Below, in pieces: positions 22,001 through 29,054 of a stretch of DNA of 64,000 nucleotides. The notes under the pieces are model-generated. The model was not told the DNA's origin. It was given only the letters and a program-made list of their open reading frames with translations, and ran no database searches. Positions within the stretch are counted from its first letter, which is position 1. Each line of letters opens with the position of its first letter. Source of the stretch: Asaia siamensis (GTDB taxonomy: Bacteria; Pseudomonadota; Alphaproteobacteria; Acetobacterales; Acetobacteraceae). The DNA lies in NCBI RefSeq assembly GCF_014635085.1, contig NZ_BMCH01000004.1, positions 124,001-188,000 on the forward strand, in the 5' to 3' direction. A program made the translations under genes and the position numbers.

Positions 22001-25000
22001 CGGTCCCGTTTCCGGCAAAAGCGTCGACGCGTTGTTCTCTTCGTCTTTCGACAGTTCGGCCGACCGTCAGAGAACGCCACAGAACCCGACCGGCTCGGTG
22101 GAATCCCACCTTGCGGGTATTATCGTAAGCGGTAATCCGACCCCGGTCTCCGAAGGTTTCTGGCGCTACTCCATTGATGGCGGCAAGACATGGACAGCGG
22201 TTGGTCAGGTTTCAGCAGCCAATGCCCTCGTCCTGAGCAAGAGTGCGCTGCTGGATTTTGCCCCAGCTTCCGACTTCAACGGTGCACCGATGTCACTGCA
22301 GGTGCATCTGGTAGATGACAGCACCGAACAGGCGACCACCTCGATGAGGGGCTCTGACATTGCGGCGCTGGCTACGGCGCGGCACGATTATGTGCCGCTG
22401 TTTGGTGGAGAGAGCGCAGTAAGTGCCGATATAATCGGAATCGAAACGATTATCGCGCCCGTCAATGACGCCCCAATAGCTACGGGCATGGCCACACTAC
22501 CTGCTGGCATGGAAGATCAGACACCGGTTGCGCAAAGCGTCGCCACTCTCTTCGGTAGCAACTTCGACGATAGCACAGACCAACAGCTCAACGTGAACAA
22601 TCCCGCGGGGTCGGAGGCCAACATTCTTGCGGGCATCGCCATAACGGCCAATACCACGCCGGTCTCCGAGGGAGTATGGCGTTACTCTACCGATGGCGGC
22701 AAAACCTGGACCGCTATCGGTACGGTCTCTGACGCCTCGGCTCTGGTGATGAGTGCCGACACGCTTTTGTCGTTCGTCCCGGCGCCGGACTTCAACGGCC
22801 AGCCGCCACCACTTACCGCGCATTTGATCGACAGCTCTACGGTTTCGGTTTTCGGCACCACGACAGGGGCCATGATTGCTCAGGGTGGCCTCGTTCAGTC
22901 TGGAGTGGATATTCGCGATAATGGCGGCACGACGCCGATTTCCGTTGCGAGTGTCGATCTCAACACAGCGATCGTGGCGGTAAATGATGCCCCTGTGGCT
23001 AAAGGCTCGGCAACACTTCCGACCGGGATGGAAGATATGGCGTCGCCAGCCCAGAACGTTGCCACCTTGTTCGGGGCCAGCTTCAATGATGCTGCGGACC
23101 AGCAGCAGAGCACAGCCAACCCGACGGGGTCGCTGGCCAACACCTTTGCCGGTATCGCCATCACGGCCAATCCGACCCCAGTTTCCGAAGGGGTATGGCG
23201 CTACTCTACTGACGGCGGGCAGACTTGGACCAGTATCGGAACCGTCTCAGATAGCTCAGCGCTGGTACTGAGTGCCGATGTACTGCTTTCGTTTGCCCCG
23301 GCCCCCGATTTCAATGGCGCCCCCCTGCCGCTCAGCGCCCACTTGATCGACAGCTCTGCAGTTCCGGTTTTCGGTAGAACGACAGGCCAAGTCATCGCCC
23401 AGGGTGGTGTCGCTCAATCCAATGTCGATGTAAGCCAGAATGGTGGTACGATGGCCGTGTCGGCCAGTACGGTCGATCTCAATACGAGTATTGCGGCCAT
23501 ACCTGATGCACCAACGGCTTCCGGTGTGGCCTTTCTGCCGGGCATAACGCAGGACGGAGTGCCGCAGGGGCAGACGGTCGAAACCCTGTTCGGACCCGGG
23601 TACGGAAATACTTCCGACCAGCAGCAAACCGCTATCAACCCGACAGGCTCCGTCTCGGTACCCATTGCTGGTGTAGCCATCGTCGGCAATCCGACACCGA
23701 CCTCCGAGGGAAGTTGGGTCTATTCCACCGATGGTGGACAGCACTGGATCTCAATCCCGACATCGATCGATCCGGCGCATGCGCTGATCCTGCCGAAGGA
23801 CGTGCTTATTGCCTTTGCGCCTGCGCCGGATTTCAACGGGGCGCCTCTGCCTCTCGATGGACGGCCGATCGCCACAAATAATGCACTCATCACCCCGGGC
23901 CTGGCGGGCAATGCGCTCAAGAACGTTGTACAGAATATTGATCTCTCCAACCCCGATCCCAACGGAGCCGTCGCCCTTGACGCCATTCCACTCAACACAA
24001 CAGTCCAGGCCAACCTGCTGCGCCCGGAGGTTATGCCCGGTGATGGAAACATCAACGTGCCCAATGGGGGGGGCAACCTTCACGATCTGATTTCCGACCG
24101 ATTTACGGATTTCAGGCGGAATCAGAAGACCGCGCTCAATCCGACAGGCAGTACAAGCGATGTGTTCGGCGGGATTGTCATCACGGCAAATCCGACTCAG
24201 CCCTCTGAAGGTTCCTGGCGCTATACTACCGATGGCGGCAAAAGCTGGGTTGTCATTCCGGTGGAGGTATCGCCGCAGCACGCTTTCGTAGTGCCTGCCA
24301 ATGCCACGATCATGTTTCAGGGCTCTGGTACTTTTACTGGCAGTGCCACGCTGGAAGCACATCTCCTGCGGAACAATGTGGCCACTATCGGATTTCTCGA
24401 CACTGGTACCGGACCATTTGGCCATACGTCGGCTCAAGCACTCTTCCTGACCGGCACCGCTGCTGCACAGGATGTTGGTGCACGCTTCGGTTTGCCGCGA
24501 CTGACAACCGATACACTGCGCGAAGGCTTTTCGGCTTCGGCACTTGCGGAGCCGGTCGTACAGGCCTGGCTTGGCCCTTATGAAAAGACGGGACTGACAG
24601 ACACACCCTCTGGCTGGCTGCGCGGTACCGACAGGCAGGCTTTCGTTCTCGTGCAGACGCAGGATGCGGTCTCAATTGCAGGCGTGTTCGACAGCAGCGG
24701 TCCGCTTGCTGCTCTCGAGATGCGAGCGACACAGAAAAACGGCGCACCCTTGCCAGACTGGATCATCTTCGACCCGTTGACAGGCTGCTTCACCGTTGTG
24801 GCCCCCATAGAGGCTCCGGACTTTGTAGATCTGAAAGTAGAGGCACGCGACACTGCGCTTCGCTTTGCCGAGAGCAGTATCCGTATAACGATCGGGCGGG
24901 ACCCGATGCTGGAGCTTCTTGGTAATGTGCCGGAACTGGCATCCCCGACAACTTTGAATACCGCTACGAATGGTCATCGCCCGCTACGTCATCAGTTGCT

Positions 25001-25064
25001 GCGCGCTGCGCCCTCGGCGCAGCCCATACCTGGCGGACGTGCAGCGTTACGCGGACGGTCGTGA
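13008..25064 (+). CDS. Giant DUF4347 repeat-rich surface protein/adhesin
   Basis: About 4,018 residues, predicted exported. It starts with a basic LEPR-type leader (RRILEPRRVFEG), then DUF4347 (about 53-195, LAFIDTGVADW... LLWACDTGEG). A long series of beta-sandwich segments of DUF11 type follows to about 1,850 (for example TYTVTLTNNGTSPAYRV), then a carboxypeptidase-regulatory-like domain near 1,865-1,910 (LANVTVTATAGK... FTFYGLPNG). Next come a cadherin-like stretch, eight tandem repeats (about 2,455-3,815) and a cadherin/He_PIG-like end (GAPLPDWIIFDPLTG). No RTX nonapeptides and no classical Sec signal are visible. I chose GTG 13008 (AAGGG nine bases upstream) rather than a TTG 48 bases earlier, because the LEPR motif then lies right at the N-terminus. 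The next four genes are its likely export and anchoring machinery. Confidence 0.9.
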   Translation: MRRILEPRRVFEGQNLHHEHVVAPISDHRAEGIRVSLGVERAPETASHSSRSLAFIDTGVADWRTIADALPTGTRVVQIAPGSDALKQITDVINQSQNLETVSFISYGSEGKLSLGSGFDQKTLEANRDEITSWSSHFASDGQILLWACDTGEGANGQSLVNSLHDLTRTDVAASSNAVGVSAEGGDWTLESKSREFIVHDVFGASGVAGYHTVLDQAQPTVTLSHSDSVVPVGGTFTETISFSNTASNAVGYGPYIAVLEPKTEGKSAALQSLTYLGNPMTLQRVSVSDTISGHEGQLGVNNPYVRDANGKQIFIEAPSGASVGDNIVFSQLPFGSYSPGQPAAAIQAVFKVDATASVGSATLPISALGGFYLGQDAQNNPSVDAPISGTAVTDPLDTSLVTVRTISQTTTATDNAETATGSDFPITYTTTITPAPATKDNNAPIKNFQTVITLPSNTVYLPGSTAPQVLYADGTVVPDAQVTLVSSDNGYGAKFSVTIPSLDASATNVRVSLQAYVPQNNADGSSVLGNSGASANVAAPDVTYSADDWTSGNGTQVPVSGNGDTSSAVVTAKSVALQNSSQDITTGNTPGYVLPTDTIRYTAAIQTSDFNALSKPVITQDIDDGQTIDPASSPVFTYSVKGGAKQTLNLGTIDNASTQTINGDNVYVSGSNNLWSFERDSQTGHTIARFDIGKAIADGLLPAGATGSLTYQAKALTHYANGTATTGTLLAGSDALRGTDSVQGDYANADGSSPTDTSQIGDGGQTGLVVPNGNATIKVVAVNGASADASAIRPGDQVTYALTYSMLSGNYNNLHLTSYLPQQVYSVTDPTQAGGNGTSYSQSDSNSGFPPSGQYALVSAPKGVSISGGATASAGSNSLDFGLSQSSETPGNSAVTIYFTTTASNAPMADGLPLTNMVQGALINGGGKTVVSQQIAGARLAEPALNTVTGIVSVVDDGGNAKSLQYTNQKDGTVVDPSTVFSKAGTTGNPFVKGAPDASSAIDNLDMIAINANASKQINGGDTIRVATTVSNTGAYAAYDVFLAGVLPSGITVDDVSNFQVIGRDSDGNQINYSTDKSAYFSSGGARIIATSANDPVLYATGDADHRDLLTVIYDIKLPQAVVLGQTLQNTGLVAAFSNRAGGDNFVDGTGSDPAGDTLTDSAQAVLASPTITLSTKYPAYNSPTGDAGTNVVPGETREITAVVSIPEGQISNNGSNVTITVPLPKGMIVLPGSKVTVQIGDPNSSDSSSASYDSSAVASADGKTLTVSLGTSVSNTSDDSKSTYSAKAVTVDFKATFPDGQDDIGAAPDTTYDTVSQLIYSGGPVGSNSLRFTQIDPDVVGTLTSDGGTAMYSGQTVTYTYSLQNNGKSIAEDLTQILSLSNLTLVSGSASVQSGSGVSITENSDGTLTIGGVNNALSVGAKTVFTFQAKVKPGQAAGTADTVSTQSGSYNSMPSQSTVANANSSTGHKFSLAASVSNTIDTYKNLQLTIVGESNGNQASESSPQTSVTTPIGDIVRLKGSVDIPKGSNHIELSVSIPAGVTIPTNDVDALVGDMRVAFLSTSGQITSSTLDKDGTNSQIQVKENGSRTDPANVTPTAKVNADFVKNSVKISNGYLVIDFGTVSNDDSTSVANQIIFEFNGIIANTSANTASGKTANTEALYIGDRADAPGIGGAPSAPVTQTVVEPSISMTQVQTGFDTATATATYTVTLTNNGTSPAYRVQVNDPLGDNTTYVSGSYTGSADNTVTSDTSGLHVSIGSIGNAAGSNSISYTYQVQLTDKTKPSATHNSTVTYEGLVSASPQTLNDTTGDKASSATGGRTGVSQTDVNNYVDTESVGLSVVSGQLFQALGIKGAVPSYDSRLDTPLANVTVTATAGKITETTQTDANGNFTFYGLPNGQVTITAPQTANSATSSQNLPAYETNIYVTSGIAGSAISKSTAAGNTMPDVSIVYRLPDQAPVIANADQSTVLTQNAGVAGAMFHTSSGATSAVTASDAELDKLISVDASTYSYSGSVLTVQRYQANRKTPAPNANDVYGGQNGLTLSNGSAILGGVTIGTYTVKSGVLALTFGSGTTSQTVTSVLQNLTYASTATSTDQTLTTLGVTIDDHNNAKDNAQGTGGIKTSTPVFTVFNTVATKANNISFDEPNNSAASTAASQIPLPALSGNASISKVSLSLTGAASAGEDHLAFTASAATGNITSVYDAASGTLTLSSANNTATQVQWNKALQAISYYDSSDTPSTGTRMLTRTVTLSNSNVLTQSNAVTIAVAAHDDSPVLDTTKPVALVSVSENQSGVPGLPSGAVGTLVSALINAQTVIDPDANNIHDGSTGSVPGMVITGASTQFGSWYYTVDNGAHWLAFNASAADTVSSTNGLFLLADSQTRVAFVPTAQNFNGSIPNALTYRAWDQYDPHANGSFASLPTIGSFGSGTDAAASYSSALQTLPQTVIALNNAPIANGKASLGDGTEGQPAPVKSVAQLFGAQFSDTADAQKTADNPTGSEANTLAGIALVSNPTPDAEGHWSYSTDGGKTWIFIPTDLSETNALVLGSNTLLTYQAPPDFNGAPQPLNAHLIDSSSQIPVYGAVTGEALAGTSTAQRNVDISKNQGGDSAVSLNTVPLGTAVSAVNDAPIVTGNATLANGTEDQGPESTGQSIGSLFDTKFSDRADQQQTADNPTGSQANTLAGIAIVSNTTPVSEGQWVYSTDNGKTWLPVGSVSDSNALVLSRDIKLSFSPSANFNGQPAPLGERLIDSSATQVFGTTTGAMIAQGGIVQQGVDVTSNGGTTAVSAGQSSLGVTVASVNDAPVVSTDQAGLPASIEHGPVVSESVLTLFGNNFDDTADQQQSEANPAGSTANILAGIAITGNTTPSSEGAWRYSIDGGKTWVAVGTVSPHSALVLNANALLTFTPAPNYNGIPMPLSAHLIDSSTMPVFGATTGAFVAQNNVAQPGVDVTSNGGITAISSASVDLSTSVTAVHSSPRATSNVAFGTGTEDDGPVSGKSVDALFSSSFDSSADRQRTPQNPTGSVESHLAGIIVSGNPTPVSEGFWRYSIDGGKTWTAVGQVSAANALVLSKSALLDFAPASDFNGAPMSLQVHLVDDSTEQATTSMRGSDIAALATARHDYVPLFGGESAVSADIIGIETIIAPVNDAPIATGMATLPAGMEDQTPVAQSVATLFGSNFDDSTDQQLNVNNPAGSEANILAGIAITANTTPVSEGVWRYSTDGGKTWTAIGTVSDASALVMSADTLLSFVPAPDFNGQPPPLTAHLIDSSTVSVFGTTTGAMIAQGGLVQSGVDIRDNGGTTPISVASVDLNTAIVAVNDAPVAKGSATLPTGMEDMASPAQNVATLFGASFNDAADQQQSTANPTGSLANTFAGIAITANPTPVSEGVWRYSTDGGQTWTSIGTVSDSSALVLSADVLLSFAPAPDFNGAPLPLSAHLIDSSAVPVFGRTTGQVIAQGGVAQSNVDVSQNGGTMAVSASTVDLNTSIAAIPDAPTASGVAFLPGITQDGVPQGQTVETLFGPGYGNTSDQQQTAINPTGSVSVPIAGVAIVGNPTPTSEGSWVYSTDGGQHWISIPTSIDPAHALILPKDVLIAFAPAPDFNGAPLPLDGRPIATNNALITPGLAGNALKNVVQNIDLSNPDPNGAVALDAIPLNTTVQANLLRPEVMPGDGNINVPNGGGNLHDLISDRFTDFRRNQKTALNPTGSTSDVFGGIVITANPTQPSEGSWRYTTDGGKSWVVIPVEVSPQHAFVVPANATIMFQGSGTFTGSATLEAHLLRNNVATIGFLDTGTGPFGHTSAQALFLTGTAAAQDVGARFGLPRLTTDTLREGFSASALAEPVVQAWLGPYEKTGLTDTPSGWLRGTDRQAFVLVQTQDAVSIAGVFDSSGPLAALEMRATQKNGAPLPDWIIFDPLTGCFTVVAPIEAPDFVDLKVEARDTALRFAESSIRITIGRDPMLELLGNVPELASPTTLNTATNGHRPLRHQLLRAAPSAQPIPGGRAALRGRS
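20369..24460 (+). repeat. Eight tandem repeats of about 173 residues in the giant protein
   Basis: Repeat starts fall near 20369, 20898, 21423, 21946, 22465, 22983, 23501 and 24031, a period of 518-530 bases. Core features are NDAP at the start, LFG..F.D..DQQ, NP.GS.AN.LAGI, a TP.SEG.W.YS.DGGKTW block, APDFNG and an LIDSS segment. The last two copies are the most diverged. The copies differ at many positions, so this is an old amplification and not a recent array. Confidence 0.9.
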
Positions 25065-25182
25065 TGCCAGACACTTCTGGAGCCCAGCATTGACGCTCCG
25101 CTTAAAGCGCGGGGGCCGTATTTTTTGCTCCCGGCGGTGCCGGGCGGCTCACAAACAAACTCTTTTCACTCCGAGGAAAACA

Positions 25183-26862
25183 ATGCGTCTGAAAACCCTG
25201 TTCCGTAGCGGCACCGCTGTCATAGGGCTTGTATCCCTCACGGCCTGCGGCATCCGTCCGCAACCAATGACGATGAACGAAAATATCACGCGTGCGGTGA
25301 ATGATCGTAGTGAAATACAGAAGCATTACGTGCCGCTTGCAACCCCCGAATTATCGTTGGAGCAAGCCATAGCCCGAGCTCTGGCCTATAATTATCAGAT
25401 CGAGGTCGCGAAGCTCGAGATCACCCAGCAGGAAAAGCAGCTTGATCTCTCGCTGACGAACATGCTGCCGCAATTGGCCGCTGATGCAGGCTATACCACC
25501 CGAAACAACAACAATGCCGCAGAAAGTATAGATGAATTTACCAATCAGCGTTCGCTCGATTATTCTTATTCCGAAGTTCCCACCCATGGCACGGCAGATG
25601 TCCAGTTCTCATGGGATCTGACCGATATCGGAGTAAGCTATTTTCAGGCACGTCAGCAGGGATATCGTGCCCTGATTGCTGTGGAACGCCGCCGTCGCGC
25701 CATCAATACGCTCGTGCGCAATACCGCTGAAGTTTACTGGCGTGCTCGTGCAGCGCAGGCCATTCTGCCGAAAATCGATCCTATGATCGCTGATGCGCGT
25801 GTCATGCTCGATAATTCAAAACACGCTGCAGATGCGCATTTGCAGAACCCTTTGATCCTGCTCGATTACCAGCAGAACGTGATGCAGCTGTTACGTCAGC
25901 TGTATCAGATGCGCAATGATCTGGTATCTGCCCAGATCCAGTTGCGTTCTTTCATCAACGTTGCTCCAGGCACGCCTGTTACGCTGATCACATCGGATGA
26001 GGTGCTGACGGCGCGCCCCATACAGGACATGGCGAAACTGGAAGAAATTACACTGGTGATGCGGCCCGAGCTGCGCGAAGAAAGCTATCAGCAAAAAATC
26101 AGCCGGCAGGATATTTATGCTCAGATCGTGCGCATGTCGCCGGGCGTGGGGGCATTGGGCAGCGAGAATTACGATACCAACAAACTGCTCTACAATAATG
26201 TTTGGGGGCAGGTAGGCGTACGGGCGACCTTCAACCTGATGAATCTGATCAGGGGACCAAGAGCAATTGCAGTGGCACACAGCGCCATTGATGCCTCGCG
26301 TGCGCGTCAGATGGCGCTCTCGGTATCACTCATTGCCGAAACCAACCTGAGCGCGCAGCAATATCTCAATAGTCTGGATATGCTTGCTTCGGCGCGACAG
26401 ACCGACGATATCGGCAAGCAGATGGAAACCGTCGCAACACGCGCCACACAGGCTGGTGCGCAATCGGGTGCGGACATGATCCGTCACGAAATGGCTGGTC
26501 TCATTGCTGAGGTCGATTATGCCCGTACTCTTGCCCAGACACACGGGGCTCTGGCCAACCTCTATAATTCCGTCGGTCTCGATATCGTGCCTGCCAATGC
26601 TGATCTGAGCCATATCGATCACCTCACAGCGCAGGTCGCGCGCTCTATCACTGCATGGAAGAGCGGCGTTCTTCCTGACATGACGCTTGCAAACAACTCA
26701 GCGGCTGGCTCGGCCACGCCTGCACAGATCATCCACGCACCGGCGGCGCCTCCGCCGATCGACAGCCATGACGCCGGAGCCCCCCAAAGTAATCCGCCCA
26801 GGCTGGCGCCTGTAACCGGTGGCCAAACCCTGTCTCAGATCACTGCTGCATCGCATGCCTGA
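25183..26862 (+). CDS. TolC-like outer-membrane efflux lipoprotein
   Basis: A 559-residue outer-membrane factor. The start at ATG 25183 has GAGG six bases upstream and opens a lipoprotein signal with lipobox LTAC (Cys 22), so an in-frame extension back to 24970 inside the giant gene is rejected. The mature part shows two OEP-type halves: LSLEQAIARALAYNYQIEVAKLE at the start of the first, and repeated coiled-coil helices such as ARQMALSVSLIAETNLSAQQYL in the second. A Pro/Ala-rich tail ends it. TolC-family trimers form the outer-membrane channel of tripartite exporters; here it is 118 bases after the giant gene and 40 before an adaptor. Confidence 0.88.
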   Translation: MRLKTLFRSGTAVIGLVSLTACGIRPQPMTMNENITRAVNDRSEIQKHYVPLATPELSLEQAIARALAYNYQIEVAKLEITQQEKQLDLSLTNMLPQLAADAGYTTRNNNNAAESIDEFTNQRSLDYSYSEVPTHGTADVQFSWDLTDIGVSYFQARQQGYRALIAVERRRRAINTLVRNTAEVYWRARAAQAILPKIDPMIADARVMLDNSKHAADAHLQNPLILLDYQQNVMQLLRQLYQMRNDLVSAQIQLRSFINVAPGTPVTLITSDEVLTARPIQDMAKLEEITLVMRPELREESYQQKISRQDIYAQIVRMSPGVGALGSENYDTNKLLYNNVWGQVGVRATFNLMNLIRGPRAIAVAHSAIDASRARQMALSVSLIAETNLSAQQYLNSLDMLASARQTDDIGKQMETVATRATQAGAQSGADMIRHEMAGLIAEVDYARTLAQTHGALANLYNSVGLDIVPANADLSHIDHLTAQVARSITAWKSGVLPDMTLANNSAAGSATPAQIIHAPAAPPPIDSHDAGAPQSNPPRLAPVTGGQTLSQITAASHA

Positions 26863-26902
26863 AAAAGCGCCACTTTAAACACGCGAAAGATGATGGAAGA
26901 TC

Positions 26903-27754
26903 ATGCCGTATAAATCTCCCTGCACCTGCCTATTGCTGGCAGCGATAGTCCTTGGTCTGCCCAGCGCGGGGCAGGCTGACACGATGGCCCCGGCGTCAGG
27001 CAACGCGCCTGGCCTGCCCCAAGCGCCCCTGCCAGGGGTCGCGAGCTTACCGGTTGTTCCTGGCACAAGCGCCGGAGCGAGCACGTCTTTTTCCGGCGAC
27101 ACGCAGCACCACTATACGGTTCAGATTCTGGCCACAGAAAGTGCGAAGATTTCATCTCCGATGGCAGGTCGGGTTACCACGCTGCCGTTCAGGGATGGCG
27201 ACAGCTTTCACAAGGGTGATTTGCTGGTCGGGTTTGATTGCCTGATGGCGCAGAGCCAGAATCTGCATGCGCAGGCGGAAGTGCAGAAATACCGTTCGCT
27301 CGTCGAAACACAGAACAATCTGCGCAAGCTGCAGAGCTGGTCCAACGCAGATTATCAGACGACCCGAGCCGATCTTGCCGCGGCACAGGCTGATCTGGGT
27401 GTAACCCAGGCGGCCCTATCCTATTGCTCGGTTGTGGCTCCCTTCGATGGCACGGTGTCAGAAATCGCCGTGCACCGCGATCAGTTTCTGACGCTTGGTG
27501 GACCGATGATCAGTATCGTTGATCCTTCGCATCTCGAAATCTCCTTTCTGATTCCGGCGCGTCTTTTGACCACACACAAGACCGGCACGGCGTTTCACGT
27601 GACGATCGACGAGACAGGCAAGACCTACGACGCGGTTCTTTCGCGTATCTCGGGTGCCGCTGATCCGGTCAGCAGGACCATCAGGGTGTATGCGGCGATC
27701 ACATCGGAGCATCCCGGGCTACTTCCCGGAATGACAGGTGACGCCAATTTCTGA
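26903..27754 (+). CDS. Periplasmic adaptor (membrane fusion protein) 1
   Basis: A 283-residue adaptor with a signal peptide (LLLAAIVLGLPSAGQA), a Pro/Ala-rich linker, a lipoyl half (ISSPMAGRVTTLPFRDGDSFHKGDLLVGFD), a helical hairpin (about residues 110-175), the second lipoyl half (VVAPFDGTVSEIAVHRDQFLTLGGPMISI) and a beta-barrel domain. This is the RND/HlyD adaptor fold, bridging inner- and outer-membrane parts. GGAAG precedes the ATG. The 3' end overlaps the next adaptor gene by 17 bases, so the two are translationally coupled. Confidence 0.88.
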   Translation: MPYKSPCTCLLLAAIVLGLPSAGQADTMAPASGNAPGLPQAPLPGVASLPVVPGTSAGASTSFSGDTQHHYTVQILATESAKISSPMAGRVTTLPFRDGDSFHKGDLLVGFDCLMAQSQNLHAQAEVQKYRSLVETQNNLRKLQSWSNADYQTTRADLAAAQADLGVTQAALSYCSVVAPFDGTVSEIAVHRDQFLTLGGPMISIVDPSHLEISFLIPARLLTTHKTGTAFHVTIDETGKTYDAVLSRISGAADPVSRTIRVYAAITSEHPGLLPGMTGDANF

Positions 27755-29054
27755 GCTTTTCACGCCACAGGATCGCCATCGGCAGGCAGAAACCCTCGCA
27801 CGATTTATCGCTTTCTCAGACAGGCTCAGGTCGGCGCATGACAGGGAGACGTTGTCGTTCGTTATGGTCAACGAGACGCGTAATGTCGTGCAGTACTCAC
27901 ATGCAGCTTTCTTTGAGGATCGCACACGCGAGCTGCGCGCCGTATCTGGAACTCCCGATTTTGACCCTGATGGTACCTTTGCCCGCTGGCTCAAAGCGGT
28001 TTCCGGCAGTTTCTTGTCGAAGCAGCCTGAGAGCCATGAGCGTGATGCGTTGGCGGGTGGGGCCGACAATGCAGATATTCTGCCCCCGTTTTTCCTCTCC
28101 CTGCCTCTCGAATGGAATGGTCATGAGCTAGGAATACTACTCCTCGGCCGACATACGGCTTTTAGCGACGGCCACGAACTGGCCATTCTGCAGCGTATAG
28201 GCCCCGCCATCGGCCAGGCATTATTCTGCGTGCAGGCTCAGCCCCGCAAGGTGCCGCGGGTCAGGCGGTCGGTCATGATTGCCGGTATAGGTTTACTCGC
28301 CCTTGGTTGTTTTCCTGTCCACAGCTCCATGATTGGACGTGCCGAAATCATTCCTTCCGAGCCTGCTCAGCTTGTGGCCCCTTTCGAGAGCGTAGTGCTG
28401 GATCTCAAGGTCGACCCTAACCAGCCAGTGAAAAAAGGACAGGTGCTGATCGAGCTGGACCGGGCGCAGATCCAGAATGCACTTTCCGTGGCGCGGGAAA
28501 GCCTGGCCGTGGCCGAAACTCAGTATCAGGAAGCGCTGGAGTCCGGCGTTGACGACGTCAAGGCTCGCACTGAAATCGGCCCTCTTCAGGACAAAATCGA
28601 ATCCGCGAAAGCCGATGTGACATATCAGGCCTCTCTCCTCGAAAAAACTGTCATCCGGGCCCCCATCGATGGCATAGCCCTGTTTGCCGACCGCCTTGCC
28701 TGGACTGGCAAGCCCGCCCAGACGGGTGAGAAAATACTGGTTGTCGCGCCACGCAGATCGAGGATGCTCAAGATCGCAATTGCGCCCGATGGGCTTTGGC
28801 ATGTCGCGGATAGCGCTCCGGTGGTCTTTTACAACAACAGTCGGCCCGAGCATCCTGTACATGGGCAGCTAATCAGTCACGCGTATGCCCCCAAACAACT
28901 TGGCGATATGTCATCGGTCTACGAGTTCCGGGCTGATCTCGATAACGAGGCGCATCTGGGTGACGAGGGAACGGGTAAGATCGTTGGCCCACGTACGCTG
29001 CTGGCCCTATGGATCTTTCGTAGGCCGTGGCAGGTCATCCGCCCGTGGCTGTGA
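27738..29054 (+). CDS. GAF-like/HlyD-type adaptor 2
   Basis: A 438-residue protein in two parts. Residues 1-165 form a cytoplasmic GAF-like sensor fold (LARFIAFSDRLRSAHDRETL, then a strand-rich stretch ending WNGHELGILLLGRHTAFSDGHELAILQRIG). After a transmembrane helix (about 178-196) comes an HlyD adaptor with lipoyl halves VVLDLKVDPNQPVKKGQVLIELD and VIRAPIDGIALFAD around a coiled coil. The start is GTG at 27738 inside the previous gene; the stop overlaps the M50 gene by one base. A GAF-like module joined to an adaptor suggests that a cytoplasmic signal could gate the periplasmic apparatus, which is inference. Confidence 0.82.
   Translation: MTPISELFTPQDRHRQAETLARFIAFSDRLRSAHDRETLSFVMVNETRNVVQYSHAAFFEDRTRELRAVSGTPDFDPDGTFARWLKAVSGSFLSKQPESHERDALAGGADNADILPPFFLSLPLEWNGHELGILLLGRHTAFSDGHELAILQRIGPAIGQALFCVQAQPRKVPRVRRSVMIAGIGLLALGCFPVHSSMIGRAEIIPSEPAQLVAPFESVVLDLKVDPNQPVKKGQVLIELDRAQIQNALSVARESLAVAETQYQEALESGVDDVKARTEIGPLQDKIESAKADVTYQASLLEKTVIRAPIDGIALFADRLAWTGKPAQTGEKILVVAPRRSRMLKIAIAPDGLWHVADSAPVVFYNNSRPEHPVHGQLISHAYAPKQLGDMSSVYEFRADLDNEAHLGDEGTGKIVGPRTLLALWIFRRPWQVIRPWL

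Noticed and set aside
13008-25064. RTX toxin or classical type I adhesin
   Set aside because: No glycine-rich nonapeptide repeats and no C-terminal type I signal were seen, and no ABC ATPase gene follows.
24970-25182. N-terminal extension of the TolC-like protein into the giant gene
   Set aside because: ATG 25183 has an ideal ribosome site and opens a lipoprotein signal; the extension overlaps the coding sequence of the giant gene and lacks export features.
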